Shown here piece by piece: positions 8,701-15,090 of a stretch of 16,631 nucleotides of DNA. The notes under the pieces were generated by a model. It made no database searches. It was not told where the DNA came from and was given only the letters and a program-made list of their open reading frames with translations. This DNA comes from JBEIUL01 sp044356865 (GTDB taxonomy: Bacteria; Planctomycetota; Phycisphaerae; Phycisphaerales; SM1A02): the NCBI GenBank assembly GCA_044356865.1, contig JBIKVN010000044.1, forward strand, positions 1 through 16,631, read 5' to 3'. Position 1 is the stretch's first letter. Every line of letters starts with the position of its first letter. The position numbers and the translations under genes are program-made.

Positions 8701-11700
8701 TGTCGTCGCAGTCATCGTCGTTGGCGACTCGTCCGGACGGGAGCGAGCAGGCGACCGCCGAGTCGGAGGCGTTTCCGAAGCCGTCCCCATCGAGATCCGC
8801 CCAACCGGTCACGCCAGTGCAGATCGAGAAGGCGGCCGAGGTCGCCGACGCGAGGCCGCTCGACGAGAACACGAGCGTGAAGGAACCCGCATCGCTCGTC
8901 GCGAGATCGGTAAACGTGGCGACGCCGCTCGCGTCGGTCGAGGCGGTGAGCGTTCCCGTGAGGCTGCCGGTGCCGGAGGCGATCGCCGCGGTGACCGATA
9001 CGCCGGCAGTCGCAACCGGATCGCCGTCGGCGGCGACCAGGCGGACCGAAGGCTGCGTGGTGAACGCCACCGTGGGCGGCGAGGTCGAGGCCGGAGCGGT
9101 CACGATCGCGAGCCCGGCGGCCGGGATGACCGGACAGGCGTACCGGGCGACGTTCGTCGCGGTGGCGCCGCCCGCCGATGCGAACGTCCCGCCGACGAGC
9201 AGGGCCGAACCGCGATCGGCATCGGGCATGACCGCGAGGCAGCGGACCTCCGCCCCCGTTCCGGTCAGGCCGCCGCCGAGGGCCGCCCACGCCGATCCGT
9301 CCCAGCGGGCCACGCGATTGGCGGTCGAGCCGGACGCGGTGGTGAAGCTGCCGCCGGCGTGGAGCGACGGCCCCTCGCCCGAATCGCCCGCCGCAAGCGA
9401 CAGCACGTGGTTGTTCACGCCCGTGCCGAGCGCCGACCAGGCGGAACCGCTCCAGCGGGCGATGCGATTCACGGTGACGCCGCCCGCAGTGGTGAACTCG
9501 CCGCCCGCGTAGAGGCCAAGGCCGTTGCCGTCGTCGAAGGTCGCGAGGGCGTTCACGTAGGGCGAGACGCCGCTTCCGCCCGTGCCGCCCGAGAGGGCGC
9601 TCCACGCCGACCCGTTCCAGCGGGCGATGCCATTCGCGGCGACGCCCGCGACCGACGTGAACCAGCCGCCGACGTACAGCTCGGGTCCGCTGCCCGCGTC
9701 GAACACCGCGAGAGCCTTGCCGTGCGCGATGCCGCCCGAAAGATCACCGCCGACCGGCAGCCAGGCGGCACCGTTGAAGCGGGCGATGCCCTTGATCGAC
9801 GCGCCGCCCGCCGAGGTGAAGCCGCCGGCCGCGAAGAGGCTCGGTCCGCTGCCGTCGTCGTGCACGACCATCGCGAACACATGACCGCCCGACTGGTTCC
9901 CGAGGGCCGACCACGCGGTGCCGTTCCACTTGGCGATGAACGCGGCGGAGTTGCCGCCCGCGATGGTGAACATCCCGCCGGCGTAGAGGGCCTCGCCCGT
10001 TCCGTCGTCGAAGACGCAGAGTGCGTGCACCGCCCCGTTCATTCCGGTTCCGACCGCGGCCCAACCGTCACCGTCCCAACGGGCGATGCGGTTCACGGTG
10101 ACGCCGCCGGCGGTCGTGAAGTCGCCGCCGACGTAGAGCGACGGACCCGAACCATCGTCGAAGCGGGCAGCGCACCGGACGAGGCCGTTCACCGAATGCA
10201 CGGTCGAATCGGAGATCCAGCCCGAGAGACCGGTGCACGGGTCGGGCGCGGTCACCGCGATCGCATCGCTCTCGATCCCGTCGAGCCCCGTCGTCGAGAA
10301 GGCGAGCGTCCGGTCCCCGGCGACCCCGACGATCGCGAGTTCGCCGAACCGCGCGATCCCGTCGGCATCGGTCCACGCGACCGTATCGCCGACCAGCGTC
10401 CCGCCGCCCGAAGCGATCGACGCCCGCACCGCGCGACGCGGGATCCGGGCCGGGTTGCCGTTCCGGCCAAGCAGCCGCACCTGGGGCTGCGTATCGAGAG
10501 CCTCGCCTCCGGTCGCGTTCGTCGAGGGCTGCGTCACCATCGCGAGCGATCCCGATCGGTCGCAGCCCCACGCCGCCACGTGCAAGTTCCGTATCGAGCC
10601 CGACGCCGAGAAGAGCCCGGCCGCGCAGACCGTGGGCCCGAAGCCGAGGTCGAGGACCGCGATCGCATCGACTCGATTGATCGAACCCGAAAGCCCCGAG
10701 CCGAGGGCCGACCAGGCGGTGCCGTCCCAGGCGGTGATCCGCGCGAGAGCGGTCGAACCGCTTGCCGTGAAGCTGCCGGCCGCGTAGAGACGGGTACCCG
10801 CCCCGACGTCGGCCGTCGCGAGCGATCGCACCGTGTTGTCGAGCCCGTCGGCAAGGGCCGACCACCCGGCGCCATCCCAGGCGGCGATGCGGGTTCGCGT
10901 CGCGCCCCCCGCCGTCGTGAACTCGCCGGCTGCGACGAGCCGGTTCCCGCCGCCGCCGTCGAAGGCCGCGAGGGCGCGGACCGTGCCGCCCATGCCGGTG
11001 CCGAGCGTCGACCACGCCGAGCCGTTCCACTTCGCGATCCGGTTCGCCGTCGCGCCGCCGGCGTCGGTGAACTGCCCGCCGACATAGAGAGCCGCGCCGG
11101 AACCGTCGTTGAACGACAGCAGCGCGTAGGCGGTGCTGCCGAGCCCGGTGCCGAGGGCCGACCACGACGAGCCATTCCACTTCGCGATCCGGTTCGCCGT
11201 CGTGCCGCCTGCGTTCGTGAACAGGCCGCCGGCGTAGAGCGCGGGACCGCCGCCGTCGTCGTGGACGACCAGGGCCTCGACGCGGGCGTTCAGGCCGGAG
11301 CCGAGGGCCGACCACGCGGTGCCGTTCCACTTCGCGATGTTCTGCACCGTGACGCCACCCGCCGACGTGAACTCGCCGGCGGCGTAGAGCGCCGGGCCGT
11401 TCCCGTCGTTGAACGTCACGAGGGCGTACACGTTTCCGTTGATCCCGCTGCCGAGCGCCGACCATCGGCCGCCGTCCCACGCGGCGATGCGGTTCGCCGA
11501 GATCGGCCCGGCGGTCGTGAATTGCCCGCCGACGAACAGCCGCGGCCCGCTGCCGAGGTCACCGACCGTCGCCGAGTGGGCGGCGTTGCCGAGCCCGAGG
11601 TCGCCGAAGGCCCGCAGCCAGCCGATCGAGCCGTCGCAGGCGGCGACGGCCGGACGTACGAGCGTCCATGTCATGAGCAGAAGGAGCGCGAACGGCAACG

Positions 11701-11722
11701 GGAGCGGGCGGATGCGGATCAT
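5240..11722 (-). CDS. Giant secreted mosaic repeat protein: FTxAGG repeats, Ig-like domains, TSP3-type Cys repeats and FG-GAP propellers
   Basis: Extracellular or surface structural/adhesive protein of 2160 residues; no enzymatic motif seen. I chose the ATG at 11722 because it gives a clean signal peptide (Arg-rich start, hydrophobic 10-22, cleavage after Pro-Ala-Val-Ala at 27); a TTG at 11752 would add ten residues ahead of it. Order: seven roughly 50-residue repeats with LYaGGxFTxAGG...NRIAKWNGsaWSALG (about 31-388); Ig/Big-1-like domain (390-510); seven more repeats (511-864); second Ig-like domain (865-969); MopE/thrombospondin-3-like block with DxDxDG and four CGCG motifs (970-1197); seven FG-GAP blades (1200-1597); second Asp/Cys block with four CGC(G/A) motifs (1598-1764); seven more FG-GAP blades (1765-2160). 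The Asp-rich repeats should bind calcium. No membrane anchor, PEP-CTERM or other sorting tail is visible; it ends VRGFEGP. The 50-residue repeats resemble Rax2/propeller-type families; biological role unknown. Confidence 0.93.
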   Translation of the reverse strand: MIRIRPLPLPFALLLLMTWTLVRPAVAACDGSIGWLRAFGDLGLGNAAHSATVGDLGSGPRLFVGGQFTTAGPISANRIAAWDGGRWSALGSGINGNVYALVTFNDGNGPALYAAGEFTSAGGVTVQNIAKWNGTAWSALGSGLNARVEALVVHDDGGGPALYAGGLFTNAGGTTANRIAKWNGSSWSALGTGLGSTAYALLSFNDGSGAALYVGGQFTDAGGATANRIAKWNGSAWSTLGTGMGGTVRALAAFDGGGGNRLVAAGEFTTAGGATRTRIAAWDGAGWSALADGLDNTVRSLATADVGAGTRLYAAGSFTASGSTALARITAWDGTAWSALGSGLSGSINRVDAIAVLDLGFGPTVCAAGLFSASGSIRNLHVAAWGCDRSGSLAMVTQPSTNATGGEALDTQPQVRLLGRNGNPARIPRRAVRASIASGGGTLVGDTVAWTDADGIARFGELAIVGVAGDRTLAFSTTGLDGIESDAIAVTAPDPCTGLSGWISDSTVHSVNGLVRCAARFDDGSGPSLYVGGDFTTAGGVTVNRIARWDGDGWAAVGTGMNGAVHALCVFDDGTGEALYAGGMFTIAGGNSAAFIAKWNGTAWSALGNQSGGHVFAMVVHDDGSGPSLFAAGGFTSAGGASIKGIARFNGAAWLPVGGDLSGGIAHGKALAVFDAGSGPELYVGGWFTSVAGVAANGIARWNGSAWSALSGGTGGSGVSPYVNALATFDDGNGLGLYAGGEFTTAGGVTVNRIARWSGSAWSALGTGVNNHVLSLAAGDSGEGPSLHAGGSFTTASGSTANRVARWDGSAWAALGGGLTGTGAEVRCLAVMPDADRGSALLVGGTFASAGGATATNVARYACPVIPAAGLAIVTAPASTSPPTVAFTTQPSVRLVAADGDPVATAGVSVTAAIASGTGSLTGTLTASTDASGVATFTDLATSDAGSFTLVFSSSGLASATSAAFSICTGVTGWADLDGDGFGNASDSAVACSLPSGRVANDDDCDDTRPEIGAATTWYADDDGDGTGYAGDGTSVACIQHAGHVAIEGDGCPSDANKTAGGACGCGNAETGDSDSDGAADCVDGCPADAAKVAPGICGCGNAETDGDTDGTADCVDGCPSDANKIAAGDCGCGVADTDANANGTSDCLEQVDSDGDGLPDSSDGCPLDATKVAPGICGCGAVEEDVNGNWFLDCLEGLVSMQVSLLSDASALAGDGFGASLAAVGDRVAVGVPWADVAGTADACRVLVMRWDGSAWSVEAELLASAASAGGRFGSAVAFDGDLVAVGSPLASAGGQAAAGTVSIFRRSGSTWSLESTVIRATPLAGDGFGSAVALRGDFLAVGAPQADPSGKVDAGEATVFRFDGSSWVRTGTAVSSPVTAGDRYGASLDLGGPSATPVLAVGATGDDETGAANCGAVYLRNVAADGTTSPRTRLVTPARAGAALGSCVAISAGGDWVAAGAPLADIPTVGVDAGSISTWTLIGSSWSVQTFLPEGQAANERFGTSVALGDNGSKMVVGSPLRTSGGTVGRGVATVFSRLGGGSWDMGVTIDPSVTGGSPAGFGTSVAFFAGGIVVGGPQQDPPAGGAVVHFGDAIDCVSDDTDGDGMGDACDACPLDATKIWPETCGCGQPETDTDLDGTADCLDGCPSDATKLTPGTCGCGTSDVDTDSDTVSDCFDSDDDDDGTADTSDGCPLSAIKTAPGTCGCAVADTDTDSDGTPDCNDLCPSDATKVALGVCGCGVADVDADGDDLTDCLGQGNLPETGTVPMTGVLSGDDFGASVSGDGNFALVGLPLDDVPGKSDAGSARISEWTGSSWVQVAELVAPSADAKSKDYFGTSVSVQGEVAVVGASNADLGGTLDAGAAYVYRNVGGTWTYEAKLTRAGAAASDRFGSSVAVLGDFIAVGAPLANAGGKTDSGEVRVFQRISGTWTPTATVTAGILTASDKFGQAVSLGGSASTPTLVVGCPGDDETGKSNCGAAYIHVLTGSGTVSTVARVVSPASLSNAGLGTSVSVDATGLRVAAGAPLADVPGVGTDCGSVTVWTFGGSAWMGVEVAPADRTAGENFGASVSLRADGLALVAGSPLDRVANVTGRGSAAVLTFNGTSWSTYDRLTLPNTGTSASNFGRSVAFRGASVLVGGPKHTPPAGGTVRGFEGP
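5273..6841 (-). repeat. Intragenic tandem duplication, copy 2 (Cys-rich TSP3 block + seven-blade FG-GAP propeller)
   Basis: Second copy in protein order. Three landmarks align with copy 1 (6965-8533) at an identical offset of 1692 bp (564 codons): the first CGCG motif (6830 vs 8522), GDDETG of FG-GAP blade 4 (5796 vs 7488) and the PPAGG of blade 7 (5273 vs 6965). No net insertion or deletion between landmarks indicates duplication of a whole propeller unit. Confidence 0.85.
6965..8533 (-). repeat. Intragenic tandem duplication, copy 1 (Cys-rich TSP3 block + seven-blade FG-GAP propeller)
   Basis: First copy in protein order, matching 5273-6841 at a constant 1692-bp offset. Both copies carry four CGC(G/A) motifs and seven FG-GAP blades, and blade-specific marks recur at the same place: GDDETGxxNCGA only in blade 4, AAGAPLAD only in blade 5, PPAGG only in blade 7. 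Confidence 0.85.
8813..10132 (-). repeat. Intragenic duplication, copy 2 (seven FTxAGG repeats + Ig-like domain)
   Basis: Seven repeats of the LY(A/V)GGxFTxAGG type followed by an Ig/Big-1-like domain ending in Cys-Thr-Gly. It matches 10229-11533 at an offset of about 1401 bp at the start and 1416 bp at the end, a net change of five codons. In both copies the seventh repeat is degenerate and ends with a Cys in place of the usual NG(S/T)AWSALG. Confidence 0.8.
10229..11533 (-). repeat. Intragenic duplication, copy 1 (seven FTxAGG repeats + Ig-like domain)
   Basis: First copy in protein order, directly after the signal peptide. The Ig-like domains of the two copies share TQPxVRL, then xAxIASGxGxLxG, a DAxGxAxF segment and a closing CTG, so repeats and Ig domain were duplicated as one block. 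Seven repeats per block fits one seven-bladed propeller. Confidence 0.8.
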
Positions 11723-11801
11723 GGCGTCGTTCGGGGCCTCGGCAAGGGTCAAGAGTCGGAAGGCCGGCGGACCGGCCGGTTCCGGCGTTCAGACGGGGTG
11801 A

Positions 11802-11817
11802 GTGCCACCGATGGCAC
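11802..11817. promoter_or_regulatory. 16-bp inverted repeat in the divergent promoter region (candidate operator)
   Basis: GTGCCA-CCGA-TGGCAC: perfect 6-bp arms around a four-base spacer, midway between the two divergent start codons (79 bp from the giant gene's ATG, 120 bp from the kinase ATG). It could be a site for a dimeric repressor or a small hairpin. No regulator of operator-binding type is encoded in the window. Confidence 0.35.
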
Positions 11818-11915
11818 AACCGTCGGTTGCGCCGCGAGCTCGCGAGCGAATCCCGACGGAGTCATTTCTCCCGCCCGAACGCGTCGGTCCCGCGCATCCC
11901 TGCCGCGCAAAAACG

Positions 11916-11921
11916 TATGAT
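11916..11921 (+). promoter_or_regulatory. Possible -10 element of the kinase-sigma-kinase operon
   Basis: TATGAT matches the sigma-70 -10 consensus at five of six positions in otherwise GC-rich DNA. Transcription starting six or seven bases downstream would give only about a ten-base leader before the ATG at 11938, fitting the lack of a ribosome site. No -35 hexamer sits 16-18 bp upstream, so this is tentative. Confidence 0.25.
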
Positions 11922-11937
11922 TCGGTCAATTCCCATC

Positions 11938-14439
11938 ATGTCGATCGAGACCAAGAACCCAGACGGTGACCGGCCCGACCGACCGGCCGCTTCCGAGCAC
12001 CCCGGCGACCGGATCGGCCCCTACGAGCTGCTCGAGCCCCTCGGCTCGGGCGGTTTCGGCACGGTCTGGAAGGCCCGACGCCTCGAGCCGTTCGAGCAGC
12101 TCGTCGCGATCAAGATCGTGAAGCCGGGCATGGACTCGGAAGCGGTGCTGGCCCGGTTCGCCCAGGAACGCCAGACCCTCGCCCGCATGGACCACCCGGG
12201 CATCGCCCGCGTGATCGACGGCGGGCTCACCCCGCGCGGCCGTCCCTACTTCGTGATGGAACTCGTCGACGGGGCGCCGATCACCGCCTGGTGCGACGCG
12301 CGGCGGATGCCGATCGCCGGACGGGTGGCGTTGCTGGCCGAGGTCGCCGACGCGGTGCAGCACGCCCACGCGAAGGGCGTGATCCATCGCGACCTCAAGC
12401 CCTCGAACGTCCTGGTCTCCGAAGGCGAAGGCGGTCGGCCGCGGCCGCGGATCATCGACTTCGGCATCGCGAAGGCCCTCGCGGGCGACGGCGACGGGCA
12501 GGCGACGATCACCGAGCTCGGGCAGACCCTCGGTACGCCCGAGTACATGAGTCCCGAGCAGGCGGATTCCGACGGCGCGGACGTCGACACGCGATCCGAC
12601 GTCTACGGGCTCGGCGCGGTGCTCTTCGAGCTGCTCGCGGGGCGGCCGCCGTTCGGCGGCCGCGACGGCTCGACCCGCAGCCGCATCGAGACGCTGAAGG
12701 CGGTGCGGAACGGCGCGGTGCCCCGACCGAGTTCGCTCGTTGCCGACGCCGAGGCCGCGCGGCTTCGCGACACCACGCCCGGTGCACTTCGGGCGACCCT
12801 CGCCCGCGACCTCGAGTGGATCCCGCGCAAGGCCATGCGGCTCGAGCCCGCGGCCCGCTACGCGTCGGCGGCGGCGCTGGCCGACGATCTTCGCGCCTGG
12901 CTCGACGGCCGTCCGCTGGAGGCCGCGCCCGAGTCGATCGCGTATCGCACCCGGATCTTCGTCCGGCGCAACCGCCTGCTCGTCGGGGCCGGCGCTGCCG
13001 TGGTCGCGTCGCTCGCGGTCGGGCTCGGCCTCGCGACCTGGCAGCTGCGCGAGGCGATCGCCCAGCGGAACGCCGCCACTGCGGCCCAGACCGAGGCCGA
13101 CGCCCGGGCCCGCGAGGCGACCCGGCTCGCGGCCTTCCAGTCGCGGATCCTCGGCGAGCTCGACGCGGCGTGGGTCGGGGCCGCGATCCGCCAGGACGTG
13201 ACCAATCGCCACGCCGCCGCGGTGCGCCGCCTCGAGCCCGACAAGGCGGCCGCGAAGGCCCGCGTGATGACCTTCTTCAACGAGCTGATGCTCGTGAACC
13301 GGACCGATCTCGGCATCGAGGTGCTCGACCGGTGGATCCTCGACCGGATGTCGGAGGGGGCTGCGAAAGAATTCGCCGACTTTCCGCTCGCCGCGGCGTC
13401 GATCCGCCACGGCATCGCGAACTCGCGCTGGACGATGCGCCAGCTCGACGAGGCCCGCCGCGAGATCGACGAGGCCCTCGCGATCCGCACCGCTTCCCTC
13501 GGTCCCGACCATCCCGACACCCTCGCGTCACTCGCCCTGTCGGCCGAGATCGCGGCGAGCGAAGGGCGAATCGAAGCGGCGATCGGGCAGATGCGTCGCG
13601 CCCACGCGGGCCTGCCGAAGGTCGACGGGGCCGACGACGACGAGCGGCTCTACCGCCAGACCGTCCTCGGCGACCTTCTCGTCGAGCACGGCGGTCCGGA
13701 ATCCGCGATTCCGCTGCTCGAGGAGGCGGTCGCCGAGACCATTCTCCATTTCGGGCCCGAGTACATCCGCACCGGCAATCGCCGCAGCTCGCTCGGCGCC
13801 GCCCTCCTTGCGGCGGGCCGTCTCGCCGAGGCCGAACCGCACCTTCGCGAGGGTCTGGCGATCCGCGTGAAGACGTTCGGCCCCGACGCCCGCTACACGA
13901 TCCGCTCGCAGGCGCTGCTCGGCGACTGGCTGGCCGCCGCCGGCCGGCCCGACGAGGCCGCCGCCACCTACGCCGACGCCCTCGCCCGCAGCATCAAGAC
14001 CGACGGGTCCGACCATCCGTCGACGATCGAGTTGCGGCTGCGGGCGGGCCGCCTCGCCCGCGCGAACGGCCGGAGCGCCGAGGCGATCGAGGCCTTTCGA
14101 ACCGCGGTCGAGTCGGCGGGGCGGTCGATGGCGGCCGATCACCCGCTCACGCTCGAGAGTTCGGCCTGGCTCGTCCGGTCCCTGGCCGCCTCGGGCGACG
14201 CGGCCGCGGCGCGGGAGGCTTTGGGCGATCGACTCGAGACGGCCACCGCGACGCTCGGACCCGCCCATCCCGCGACGCTGCGGCTGACGCTCGCCCGGGC
14301 CGAGATCGACCGGGCCGAAGGCCAAGGCGAACTTGCGGGCGGGACGCGCGGAACGGTCCTTTCGCTCGCCCGCGAGAACCTGCCGCCGCGACATCCGCTT
14401 CGAATCGAGCTCGAAACCAATTCGCTTCCGGTACGCTGA
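11938..14439 (+). CDS. Membrane-anchored Hanks-type Ser/Thr protein kinase with C-terminal TPR array
   Basis: 833-residue transmembrane Ser/Thr kinase. N-terminal cytoplasmic kinase domain about 29-325: Gly loop GSGGFG 36-41, catalytic Lys59 in VAIK, helix-C Glu77, HRDLKPSN 150-157 (Asp152 catalytic), DFG 174-176, GTPEYMSPEQ 199-208, and SDVYGLG with Asp221. One membrane segment about 347-369 (LLVGAGAAVVASLAVGLGL) follows RRNR. A helical Ala/Arg/Glu-rich linker leads to kinesin-light-chain-like TPRs from about 500 to the end, with repeated LGPDHPDTL-type joints. With the kinase inside, the TPRs lie outside the cytoplasmic membrane, probably as a ligand or protein scaffold (inference). Start: ATG 11938 is nearest to the conserved region; ATG 11917 (seven more residues) and TTG 11827 are alternatives, and none has a Shine-Dalgarno site. 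First gene of a tight cluster; stop lies 5 bp before the sigma gene. Confidence 0.93.
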   Translation: MSIETKNPDGDRPDRPAASEHPGDRIGPYELLEPLGSGGFGTVWKARRLEPFEQLVAIKIVKPGMDSEAVLARFAQERQTLARMDHPGIARVIDGGLTPRGRPYFVMELVDGAPITAWCDARRMPIAGRVALLAEVADAVQHAHAKGVIHRDLKPSNVLVSEGEGGRPRPRIIDFGIAKALAGDGDGQATITELGQTLGTPEYMSPEQADSDGADVDTRSDVYGLGAVLFELLAGRPPFGGRDGSTRSRIETLKAVRNGAVPRPSSLVADAEAARLRDTTPGALRATLARDLEWIPRKAMRLEPAARYASAAALADDLRAWLDGRPLEAAPESIAYRTRIFVRRNRLLVGAGAAVVASLAVGLGLATWQLREAIAQRNAATAAQTEADARAREATRLAAFQSRILGELDAAWVGAAIRQDVTNRHAAAVRRLEPDKAAAKARVMTFFNELMLVNRTDLGIEVLDRWILDRMSEGAAKEFADFPLAAASIRHGIANSRWTMRQLDEARREIDEALAIRTASLGPDHPDTLASLALSAEIAASEGRIEAAIGQMRRAHAGLPKVDGADDDERLYRQTVLGDLLVEHGGPESAIPLLEEAVAETILHFGPEYIRTGNRRSSLGAALLAAGRLAEAEPHLREGLAIRVKTFGPDARYTIRSQALLGDWLAAAGRPDEAAATYADALARSIKTDGSDHPSTIELRLRAGRLARANGRSAEAIEAFRTAVESAGRSMAADHPLTLESSAWLVRSLAASGDAAAAREALGDRLETATATLGPAHPATLRLTLARAEIDRAEGQGELAGGTRGTVLSLARENLPPRHPLRIELETNSLPVR

Positions 14440-14444
14440 TCAGA

Positions 14445-15086
14445 ATGAACGGCACTCGCCGGAAGAAGCCCGTAAAGAAGAAACCCGCCGCCGCCCGCCC
14501 GGAGGCCGTGGCGGGACCGGTCGGCAAGGTCGCCCAGGATTCGCACGATCGCCTCACCGGCCTCGTCGAGCGGAACTATGCCGCGCTGCGGGCGATCGCC
14601 GACCGCGAGATCGCCGCCCGGAACCTGGCCCGCAGCGTCACGCCCACCTCGCTTGTCGCCGAGGCGGTGGTGCGGCTCATGCGGCAACGGCAGGTGCCGC
14701 AAACCGCCCCGCACCTGTGCGGCCTCTCGACCATTCTCATGGGCCAGGCCCTGGCCGACCGGCTTCGCAAGACGAGGGCCCGCAAGCGGAACGGCGGCCG
14801 CAAGCCGCTGCCCTTGCCCGAGGACCTGCAGCAGGACCGGCGCTCGTCGCTGCGGATCCCGCAGGATCCGAAGGCCGCCGTGGTGCGGGAGCGCCTGCTC
14901 GAGGCGCTGCAGCGGCTCGCGATCAGCCATCCCCGCGAGATGGAGGTCCTCACGCTGCGGCTCGTGCTCGAGATGCCCATGGAGAAGTCTGCAAAACTGG
15001 TCGGGATCTCGATTCGCACCGCCTACCGTGACCTGAACGAGGGACTGTTGCTGCTCAAGCGGCACATCGGCTGGGACCGGGACTGA
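14445..15086 (+). CDS. ECF-subfamily RNA polymerase sigma factor (PF07638 / planctomycete type)
   Basis: 213-residue extracytoplasmic-function sigma factor that would direct RNA polymerase to a dedicated promoter set. Region 2 spans about 34-118 and carries the family pattern YAALRAIADREI, then VTPTSLVAEAVVRLM, then ALADRLRKTRARKRNGGRK. Region 4 spans about 148-208, with a helix-turn-helix in 177-208 (KLVGISIRTAYRDLNEGL) for -35 recognition. Residues 1-31 are an unusually basic tail (RRKKPVKKK at 5-13). Residues 66-69, where classical ECF factors have the acidic DAED tetrad, are Thr-Pro-Thr-Ser. No anti-sigma gene is adjacent; instead it lies between two kinase genes, 5 bp after one and 4 bp before the other, suggesting co-transcription and control by phosphorylation (inference). 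ATG chosen because an earlier start would overlap the kinase deeply. Family assignment is confident; regulon unknown. Confidence 0.9.
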   Translation: MNGTRRKKPVKKKPAAARPEAVAGPVGKVAQDSHDRLTGLVERNYAALRAIADREIAARNLARSVTPTSLVAEAVVRLMRQRQVPQTAPHLCGLSTILMGQALADRLRKTRARKRNGGRKPLPLPEDLQQDRRSSLRIPQDPKAAVVRERLLEALQRLAISHPREMEVLTLRLVLEMPMEKSAKLVGISIRTAYRDLNEGLLLLKRHIGWDRD

Positions 15087-15090
15087 CGCC

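Larger units (their letters stand above)
11723..11937. promoter_or_regulatory. Divergent intergenic region between the giant secreted gene and the kinase-sigma-kinase cluster
   Basis: A 215-bp gap that must hold the promoters of both divergent units. It contains a GGAAC element on the minus strand (11779-11783), 56 nt upstream of the giant gene's ATG; a perfect 16-bp inverted repeat (11802-11817); and TATGAT (11916-11921) just before the kinase start. No convincing -35/-10 pair with standard spacing was found for either direction, and no Shine-Dalgarno site precedes the kinase. I see no small coding sequence. Confidence 0.55.

Noticed and set aside
8130..11640. Regularly spaced similar short DNA strings suggesting a CRISPR-like or tandem repeat array
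   Set aside because: The repeats are coding, about 150 bp apart, degenerate at the DNA level and conserved at the protein level; no short identical repeats with unique spacers and no cas genes.
11723..11752. TTG start at 11752 for the giant mosaic protein
   Set aside because: It would put ten extra polar residues before a signal peptide that starts naturally at ATG 11722, and it has no ribosome site. TTGACC at 11747-11752 resembles a -35 box, but no -10 follows at the right distance.
8591..11920. Plus-strand open frame of 1109 codons opposite the giant mosaic gene
   Set aside because: Arg/Gly/Ala/Pro-rich composition with no recognisable domain or signal; it is an antisense shadow of a high-GC gene whose opposite strand encodes clear, repeated, conserved motifs.
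11926..13512. Minus-strand open frame of 528 codons opposite the first kinase
   Set aside because: Shadow frame; the plus strand has all kinase motifs, the membrane segment and TPRs.
12291..14444. Long in-frame extension upstream of the sigma factor ATG
   Set aside because: It would overlap the kinase gene almost completely in another frame and gives Arg/Pro-rich sequence with no domain; sigma homology begins only after 14445.
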